Below are positions 57,620-64,000 of a stretch of 64,000 bases of DNA, in pieces. Each line of letters opens with the position of its first letter. Position 1 is the stretch's first letter. The notes under the pieces were generated by a model. It did no database searches. It saw nothing but the letters and a program-made list of their open reading frames with translations, and was not told the DNA's origin. A program made the position numbers and the translations under genes. This DNA comes from Doryteuthis pealeii (taxonomy: Eukaryota; Mollusca; Cephalopoda; Myopsida; Loliginidae), in NCBI GenBank assembly GCA_023376005.1, contig CM042141.1, positions 96,448,092-96,512,091 of the forward strand, read 5' to 3'.

Positions 57620-57827
57620 TATGGAGGGGGGGTAGGTATAGTGTTAGCAAATTACAAGAAGCGTGGAGGTTTTAAAGGATGCAGTGACTTGGCAGCTAAC
57701 AACTGATGCAGGTAGTTTGTTCCATGCTTCAGCAACTCTGAGCTTTGTGGCTAAAATCAGAATTAATCATTGCTTTGAAGAATTTAATAAAAAAGACCTA
57801 AAGGGTTAGGGAAATCCCATATTATAT

Positions 57828-58048
57828 GTATTTACCTAACCCCTCCACATGAGCAGGATGTGACACAAGGTCAATTTTAAGTGGAGTTTAACAGGTTTGA
57901 ATTCAGAATTTTTCTTCTCTTAGACCAGTTGGCATAACATGGTTAAAGAGTCCAATCTGCCTTATTATTTCCCCATAGCTGGAGGGAGAATAATTGGATT
58001 CATACTTTTCCTAATAGTATTAGTGTTGTGAAATGTAAACAGCCTCTG
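57828..58048 (-). repeat. SINE family C copy, head cut off by LTR-like repeat
   Basis: GAGCAGGATGTGACACAAGG, AACAGGTTTGAATTCAG and CCCCATAGCTGGAGG. At AAACAGCCTC it stops exactly where the LTR-like repeat begins (58049). Confidence 0.75.
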
Positions 58049-58300
58049 TGTTACATAATGAATAGGTGACTTATTAATTTTGTAATTTGAAAGTGTAGAA
58101 TTTAAAATATTTGAATTCAAAAGTTAACTGGTAATTCGTTAAAGGAAGGGTCATGGAAAATAACCAGTAATTTGATAGACAGGTAGTGATCTTAAGCTGA
58201 CTTGTTAGCAGTACTCTCATTGGATGGTTTACACAGAAGTGGGAACTAGGGAAAATAAAGATGTTGAAATTTAAGTAAGTCTTTGTGTTCATTGATAAGA
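58049..58300 (+). mobile_element. LTR-like repeat, copy 2
   Basis: TGTGTTACATAATGAATAGG at the start, CTCTCATTGGATGG, AAAATAAAGATG, and TTTGTGTTCATTGATAAGAACA at the end. After it GGACACAAAGAC is shared with the sequence after copy 1, so the true 3' boundary may be slightly further. Confidence 0.45.
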
Positions 58301-58384
58301 ACAAGAAGATGGACACAAAGACAAGACCTAAGATAAACGCAAGAAGAAGAAGAAGACAGAAAAGAAGAAACAAGATAAAAAAGA

Positions 58385-58865
58385 TAAGTAATAAGAAGAA
58401 GAGTAAGAATAAGAGCTATTCAATACAAGATAAATCAAAGTCGACCCAAAAAGAAGACCAGAGGATTCAGCCCAGCACAAAAGAAACAAGAAACAAGAAG
58501 ATAAGTAATAATAATAATAATTATAATAATAAGAGTAATTAAAAAAAAAAGTTGTCGGGTGGCCTAAAGTCAGTATCAGCCAGACAGAAAGGGAGTCTAT
58601 CCCCTTTTCACTAGTGTATGACAAAGGAGATTATTTTAGCATCTGAAGTGGAGCGCCACACCTATCACCAGCTTCTTACTTTACCACACAGATCCCTGGA
58701 AACCTTTACCAACTGAGCTAAAATGGCCTTAAGAAGAATAAGAATAAGAGCTATTCAACCCAAGATAAATCCAAATCAACCCAAGAAGAAGAAGAAGAAG
58801 AAGAAGACAAGAGGATTCAGCCCAATATAGAAGAAACAACTTAAGAAGATAAGTAATAATAATAA
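58385..58865. repeat. AAG-rich direct duplication flanking a SINE
   Basis: 58385-58530 and 58735-58862 share GAATAAGAGCTATTCAA, AGATAAATC, GAGGATTCAGCCCA and GAAGATAAGTAATAATAAT. SINE A sits between them. Confidence 0.7.
58558..58732 (-). repeat. SINE family A copy with internal deletion
   Basis: Complement of ACCAACTGAGCTAAAATGG (box A) and the body from GGCCTAAAGTCAGTATCAGC; the part around box B and CAACTCAGCG is missing. Confidence 0.8.
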
Positions 58866-58887
58866 GAGTATGTACTAGTGTTGATGG

Positions 58888-59115
58888 AGTGACCTATTGT
58901 TGATATCAGCCAGATGGCAAGGAAGTCTATCTCCTAGCGCCAGACCAGGGGAAATTGAGTCTGCAATGGAGCTCCACATCTACCATCAGCTCCCCACTTT
59001 ACCACACAGATCCTAGCTGTGCTATTCATGCGCTGCATTAGCAAGACCTAGTATCAAACCTGGAACGATGGGTTTCCTAGGCAGAATCTCTTCCGACTGA
59101 GCTAGACCGGCGCTC
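58888..59115 (-). repeat. SINE family A copy
   Basis: Complement of CTTCCGACTGAGCTAGACC (box A) and of CTAGTATCAAACCTGG (box B), body with CAGCTCCCCACTTTACCACA. Confidence 0.85.
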
Positions 59116-60230
59116 TAAGGGCTATTCAACATTGGTTTGTGGGGGGGCCCATTTTCTATGATGATAACCATTACACAACAAACACCTCCTATAAACCCTA
59201 AATCATAAGAGTAATTAATCTACATGAATTTACTAGTGATGAATCTATTTAGAATCATTACTCAGTCCACACCATTTTATTGGGAAAAAATAAAATAAAA
59301 TGTAATTCCATTTTTTGTCAAAGTACTTTTTTTCTTACTATAATATTTTGTCTTTTATCTTTTCATATTTCTGAAAAACGACAAGAAATTGGCATCTCAC
59401 AAAAACTGAATGAAATCATCGTCTTATTAAATGTTTGGTCACTAAAGGGGAAAAAAATACAAAATGTTTCCATAATATGAAGAAATAAATAGTGAATGAA
59501 AAAAAAACAACAACAAAACAAACAATAGAACGAACCGACCAAGTCAATAAACAAATTGAATATAAAAAAAAAAGAAAAGAACTTTTTCTTTTTAAAGAGC
59601 AGACATAATAATTTTTTTCATTCTCTCTTCTATATCAATCAATTGTTATAATTATATCAAATATATTTTTATTATCTGTGTACTTGGATAGATATTCATT
59701 ATTTCTCTTTCTTTTTTTCTCTATATATATTTATATATCAAATATCAAATATACCATTTATTTAGAATTTTTTTAAGCATTTTGACATTGGCACAGTTTT
59801 ACTGCAAGTAATAAAGTAAGCTAAAGAGACAACATTGCAATGCAATCTGAAAATATTAAATAAACAGAAACTTTTTAAAAAATCTTAAAATTTGATAATT
59901 GTTTGATGCTTTTTTGCATGTTTCTCCATTTCACACCAAAAGATTAAAAAAACAAAAAAGAACAACCACAGTGAACACTGCAGTTACGAAATAAAAACTA
60001 TATGTTCAAACAGTTTCAGTCAGCAGTGTGGAGGTAGTCAATTAATGATCTCAAGTTCAAATTACAGTCGAGGCAGTAAAAAGATTTTTGGGGGAAAATT
60101 TTTTTTTTTTTTAAAATACAAAGTTTTTTTGTGTTTTTTCCTTACACAACTTTTCCCGACATAAACAAAAAAAAAAAAAAAAAAAAATTTAAATGTTGAC
60201 ACTGGACTATCCAAAATTTAACAGTGTGTG
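59116..60230. other. AT-rich spacer, nothing recognised
   Basis: Homopolymer runs and short frames only. Confidence 0.4.
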
Positions 60231-60232
60231 AC

Positions 60233-60233
<1 letters not shown>

Positions 60234-60275
<42 letters not shown>
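60234..60275. repeat. (TA)n microsatellite
   Basis: A second (TA)n run lies at 60509-60541. Confidence 0.95.
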
Positions 60276-60279
<4 letters not shown>

Positions 60280-60505
60280 AAAGTAATAGATATAAAATCT
60301 AATAATGTAAATGCATATAAAGTTTGTGAAAAAAACAAGAAAATAAACATTGTAAACAAAGGCTCTCAAAGCTTTTGCTTGTCCACAATTTTCTTTCATA
60401 TGATTAATGACTATTAGCCCTGTTGATGGTTTAAATAAAACCAAAACACTATAGCCTCAGCTTCAAAAATGTTAATTTTTGACATATTTTCTTGTTTTTT
60501 CACAA

Positions 60506-60545
<40 letters not shown>

Positions 60546-61441
60546 CACACATATATATAAAACCACATACACACTGATGGAAAATAACATTGGAACATCC
60601 CAAACAATGATGCCAAGTTTGATTTGGGTACAATCAAATAATAATCTGAAATTCAAATTACAGACAAGACAGTAATAGAGTTTGGGGGAGGGGATGATAA
60701 AAATTTGCAAAGTATCTTGTTTTTCAAAATATCAAAAAAGTAAATAATGTTAAAATAAAAATAAAAAAGAAGGATTTTAAATATTGATACTGGGCAATCC
60801 AAACTTTTTCAATGTAAAATTTTCACTCTACGTGTGTGTGTGTGTATATAAAATATAATGTGACTTTCATACATTATTTATATACACAGAAGGAAAATAA
60901 CATTGCAACACCCCTGATGATACCAATTTTGACCTGTGTATACTATGTCAGTGTTGGTAATTTACAGCAATTCAGTTATATTATCTGAACATTTAATCTT
61001 GAGTAAAAATAAGGACACGTATTCAGGGTTTTTTCAATTCCATTCTCAGTTAGTATGTATAATTTATCAGTCATGCAACCTGGTCTTGCTACAAAATAAT
61101 GAGAAACTAGGTTCTTATGGTGGCATGAAATACTATACATTTCAAGTGAACAAGACCTGTGTTACCGTAGCAACGATTTTTTCATTACTTAGTCATGTGA
61201 CCAGGTTTGCTAATAATACATGCCTTATTAGGTTCAAAATTGATAGAATTTGAACAAAAAGATTAATATTAATGCAAAACCCTAATAAATCTTATTTTGA
61301 TATTTATTTGGTTTTCTCAGTTGTTGTATTATAATCATCATTATTATTATTATTATCAATTTTTGATTCAAATTTTGGCCATTATAATGTTGAAATAATT
61401 ATAATTTTTTAATTAAATTAAATTACCATGACCAGAAAATT

Positions 61442-61480
61442 CTGGACAGCTGTTTCAACCTTATTTGGTTTCCTCAGCAG
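61442..61480 (-). ncRNA. Hammerhead-like motif in the left arm
   Basis: Minus strand: CTG, CTGAGGA (complement of 61471-61477), stem II AACC/GGTT, GAAAC, AGCT loop, GTC (complement of 61445-61447), CAG. Stem I keeps only three pairs. Confidence 0.55.
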
Positions 61481-61536
61481 TATATACCATGACCTCTGTC
61501 ACATGGTTCAATCTCAAATGATGGAGATCATGGTAT

Positions 61537-61581
61537 ACACTGCTGAGGAGACCAAATAAGGTTGAAACAGCTGTCCAGTGT
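61537..61581 (+). ncRNA. Hammerhead ribozyme candidate (best in window)
   Basis: Stem I ACACTG (61537-61542) pairs fully with CAGTGT (61576-61581). Core CTGAGGA 61543-61549; stem II GACC/GGTT with loop AAATAA (61550-61563); GAAA 61564-61567; stem III A-U and C-G closing AGCT; U16.1 at 61574; C17 at 61575, after which cleavage is predicted. All invariant hammerhead positions are present except the freely variable N7 (G). The short, palindromic stem III resembles the minimal hammerheads described in Penelope-like elements. Confidence 0.75.
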
Positions 61582-61639
61582 TCCGTATGTCATACGCGAT
61601 GTTTAACAAATTTTCTGGTCATGGTAATTTAATTAATTA

Positions 61640-62670
61640 TCCTTAATTCCTCTATCTACACAAATTATAATTTTATAAATTTATTCTTTACTTTCACAAT
61701 TGTATTATAATTTTGTTTATATTCTGAAGAGGAGGAACATACACTCGGTGGATCCTAATCTGAAGGCCGGTAAACTATGCTCTGATCCTAGTTCCAGAGA
61801 GAAACACTTTGATCCTAGGCCAGGTGCACAGATACTTCATTCTGATCTTACCAGAAGTGCCAATCCATATGTTGATGATCCCATAATTTATGAAAGGTAC
61901 TTTTTGCTAGTAACAAAATACTGTATATACTTGTGTATGTATCCCATTCTGAGACCTAAATCTTAGTCTTATTTTAGGTGGGTCATACCACGGCCCTCTA
62001 ATATATACGGCCCCACATGACACATAAGTAGGCAGAATTCTAACAGGCCGATTCGTTTTATAGTCAATACATTAGGCTAGATGGAACAATAAGTCCTCCT
62101 CAAGAAATACTGCTTCTCTGTAGTATCATCACTATCATTGCCTACCATGACCAGGGAATACATTTTACATTGAAAAGGTTTGATTTTTGTGATATAACCT
62201 GAAATCATAGATAAATTGTTGGTGTGTTTGTTTTGTATAGCTGTATAATTTTTTAAACTATTTTTTGTTAGTTTGTTTACAATCTTTTATTATTACATTT
62301 CTGAAGAAAAAAAATGACAACCAGTTTGTATATTTTTGTAGAGTTTTAACATTTTTTCGAAACAAACATAATTGACTATAAAACAAATCAGCCTGTTAAA
62401 TTTCTGCCTGCTTATGTGACATGTGGGGCCTCATATATATTAGTGGGCCATGGTCATACCAAACTCTTTGTGTAAATAATTGGCCAAGGTTAGGCCTAGG
62501 CCAACTAGTATGCCTACAATTTCCAACTGCATAAGTCAACAAATAGTTCTGGATGGTATTAGCTGGTGCTCGAGTATATACAATATTTTTCATTTTCTTC
62601 TACCTTGAAAAACAGGAATCGGTTGACTTCTTCCTGCTCATGGAAAAATATTTTGCTTTTTTTTTTCCCC
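61640..62670. other. Spacer, nothing recognised
   Basis: Slightly more complex sequence (61730-62600) with frames of 60-90 codons on both strands and no recognisable domain. ATGTGGGGCC near 62419 and its inverted GGCCCCACAT near 62010 are opposed about 400 bp apart, within a longer phrase on tRNA-independent sequence (TGTCACATAAG type), perhaps an old inverted repeat. Confidence 0.35.
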
Positions 62671-62672
62671 TT

Positions 62673-62675
<3 letters not shown>

Positions 62676-62709
<34 letters not shown>
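62676..62709. repeat. Poly(A) run
   Basis: Over 30 A residues. Confidence 0.9.
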
Positions 62710-62711
<2 letters not shown>

Positions 62712-63062
62712 TTTGCACTCTGTTTTGTTGCTTCTAACTCATTCTTGATCATGTTGGCTTCCAAGAACCTACTTTTCTCCCTTACAAGTCAGTGCAGCCA
62801 ATCAACATCCCAGAAAAAGAAAGAAAGAAAAGATCAATTAAATGTCTTAAGACTCATAGGGTTCAATCTTCAACTCCCTTTAAATCTGGGAGACCCTATT
62901 CTTCTGGTCAAGAATCACACTCTTTGCTTCATATCAAAATCAATTCTGATAATTCGTTATTGAAACTTAACCTTTTTGCAGGTAGATAACACTCTCTACC
63001 TGTTTACTGTTGGCGACAAAAATGTCGCTCTGCTTGCAAAAGGTTTTGTTTTTTTTTTTAAA

Positions 63063-63310
63063 ATGAAAAGAGGAAAAAAAAAAAAAAGAAATCAAGAAAA
63101 TTTCAAAAAGAGAGAAAAAAATTTAAAAAGAGGGGAAAACAAAATTTAAAAAGAGAAAAAAAAAATTAAAAAGAGAGAAAAAAAATTAAAAGAGGAGAAA
63201 AAATGAAAAAAGAAAAGAAAGAAAAAGACAAAGAAAAAAAAAAAAAAAAAAAGAAAAGAAAAAAAAAAAAAAAGGAAAAGAAAGAAAAAACAAAACAAAA
63301 AAAGCAATCA
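63063..63310. repeat. Purine-rich AAAAAG low-complexity tract
   Basis: Almost pure purine, with units such as AAATTAAAAAGAGAG repeating around 63120-63200. Frames through it (poly-Lys/Glu) are meaningless. Confidence 0.85.
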
Positions 63311-64000
63311 TTCATTTTGATAGTAAAAGAGAGAAAAAAAATCTATTCCTATTTCGTAGAGGATCAGCTGTATTTTTTTCTTCTTCTTTTGCAGTTCAAA
63401 CTTTATACAACATAAAAGTAGAAAGACATGTGGGATAAACAAAGTATTACGACAAGGATTTGATTGCTGGTTGACTGACAGATATACAGGTAGGCAGGTT
63501 GACAGATCAAATCAGCAGCTGGAAAGAGTCAGGGAGAAAGAGAGAGACTAATTGACGTCCCAGTCCTATTGCTTACTGAGGCAGACCCCAGCACACAATG
63601 AAAAACAGCACATTTACACATCCCACTCATCAGATGAGAATCAAGCAAGTAAATATTCTTGCTTTAGGGTTGGTGTCTGTGGGTTAAAATTGGCTTCTCT
63701 GCTTTTCTTAAAGTCTTTATATCTGAAAAAAAAAAAATTAAAAAATTGTTTTCATATATTCTAACTCGAGTATCAAAGTTAACAGAGAAATAATGGGAAG
63801 AAACACAACAAGCATTAAGGATAGGGAAAAAGGTTTACTAAGCAAAGATACAAAGTGAACAGAGTAATTAGCAATTGCTAGGTTTAATTAACAAAACCTG
63901 TGAAATCTCATTGTTTCTCTCTTCTGAGGTTTTGTCAGATATTATTTATAGGAAAAATAGATGATTCCATTCTCATGTTTTAGGTATTATATGGCACATA

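Larger units (their letters stand above)
61411..61639. repeat. Foldback element with opposed hammerhead motifs
   Basis: Outer arms AAATTACCATGACCAGAAAAT (61420-61440) and its complement (61610-61630) are exact. Inner arms 61442-61494 and 61525-61578 match over about 50 of 54 bases. The centre is about 30 bp. Each arm holds a hammerhead-like module, on opposite strands. Confidence 0.9.

Noticed and set aside
57258..57635. 125-codon plus-strand open frame
   Set aside because: It starts in the 3' end of an LTR-like repeat, is Lys/Glu-rich, ends in a (GT)n run and has no recognisable domain.
62553..62963. 136-codon frame, the longest in the window
   Set aside because: It runs through a poly(A) tract encoding poly-Lys and has no recognisable similarity.

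Overview
This is a strongly AT-rich, non-coding stretch of an animal nuclear genome. No complete protein-coding gene, rRNA or canonical tRNA can be supported. Every long open frame is short (at most 136 codons), low in complexity, or lies over a repeat. Intron-bearing host exons cannot be excluded. The window is dominated by tRNA-headed SINEs, decayed LINE fragments, Helitron-like and TIR elements, and very many (AT)n and (AC)n microsatellites. The RT C-terminal fragments (motifs such as KSWKQHPTKQQLYGHLLPIS and RQSRHTGHHWRSKDELISD) resemble non-LTR elements I associate with molluscs, cephalopods especially. The best guess is therefore a mollusc or other lophotrochozoan, but that is inference.

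Layout. 1-6.4 kb: mostly unique AT-rich DNA with one SINE fragment and a diverged 0.46-kb tandem duplication. 6.4-9.4 kb: a SINE, a trinucleotide/minisatellite tract, a Helitron-like element, TIR elements and two hammerhead-like motifs in a tRNA-headed repeat. 10-16.5 kb: LINE fragments, and a piggyBac-like TTAA element carrying a nested mariner-like element and a nested SINE, with its paralogous empty site 4 kb downstream. 18-28 kb: hammerhead-like motifs, a second Helitron-like family, two related segments that differ by a 545-bp insertion with a 5-bp target duplication, and many SINEs. 27.9-28.1 kb: a 186-bp almost perfect palindrome. 28.3-34.5 kb: repeat-poor. 34.5-35.6 kb: a large foldback repeat. 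35.7-37.4 kb: an array of SINEs, one split by a 549-bp insertion. 37.8-39.2 kb: hammerhead-like motifs and a CpG-rich patch with a perfect TGACGTCA site. 39.6-45.6 kb: an RT remnant, a tail-to-tail SINE pair, a second piggyBac-like element split by a Helitron, and two further Helitron-like elements. 45.6-50.1 kb: microsatellite-dense. 52-59 kb: SINEs, LINE fragments and two LTR-like repeats. 60-64 kb: microsatellites, a foldback with two opposed hammerheads, and purine-rich tracts.

The most interesting signal is that about sixteen dispersed sites, in at least seven sequence-unrelated repeat families, match the hammerhead ribozyme plan: CUGANGA core, hairpin stem II, GAAA, a very short stem III, a UH cleavage site and a closing stem I. 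Several fold convincingly by eye, including short stems I that include internal loops. Minimal hammerheads are known from Penelope-like retroelements, retrozymes and some SINE-like repeats. Here they appear in tRNA-headed SINEs and in foldbacks with two opposed copies. This would explain why so many unrelated repeats in the window carry a CTGA(A/T/G)GA ... GAAAC phrase. Activity is untested.
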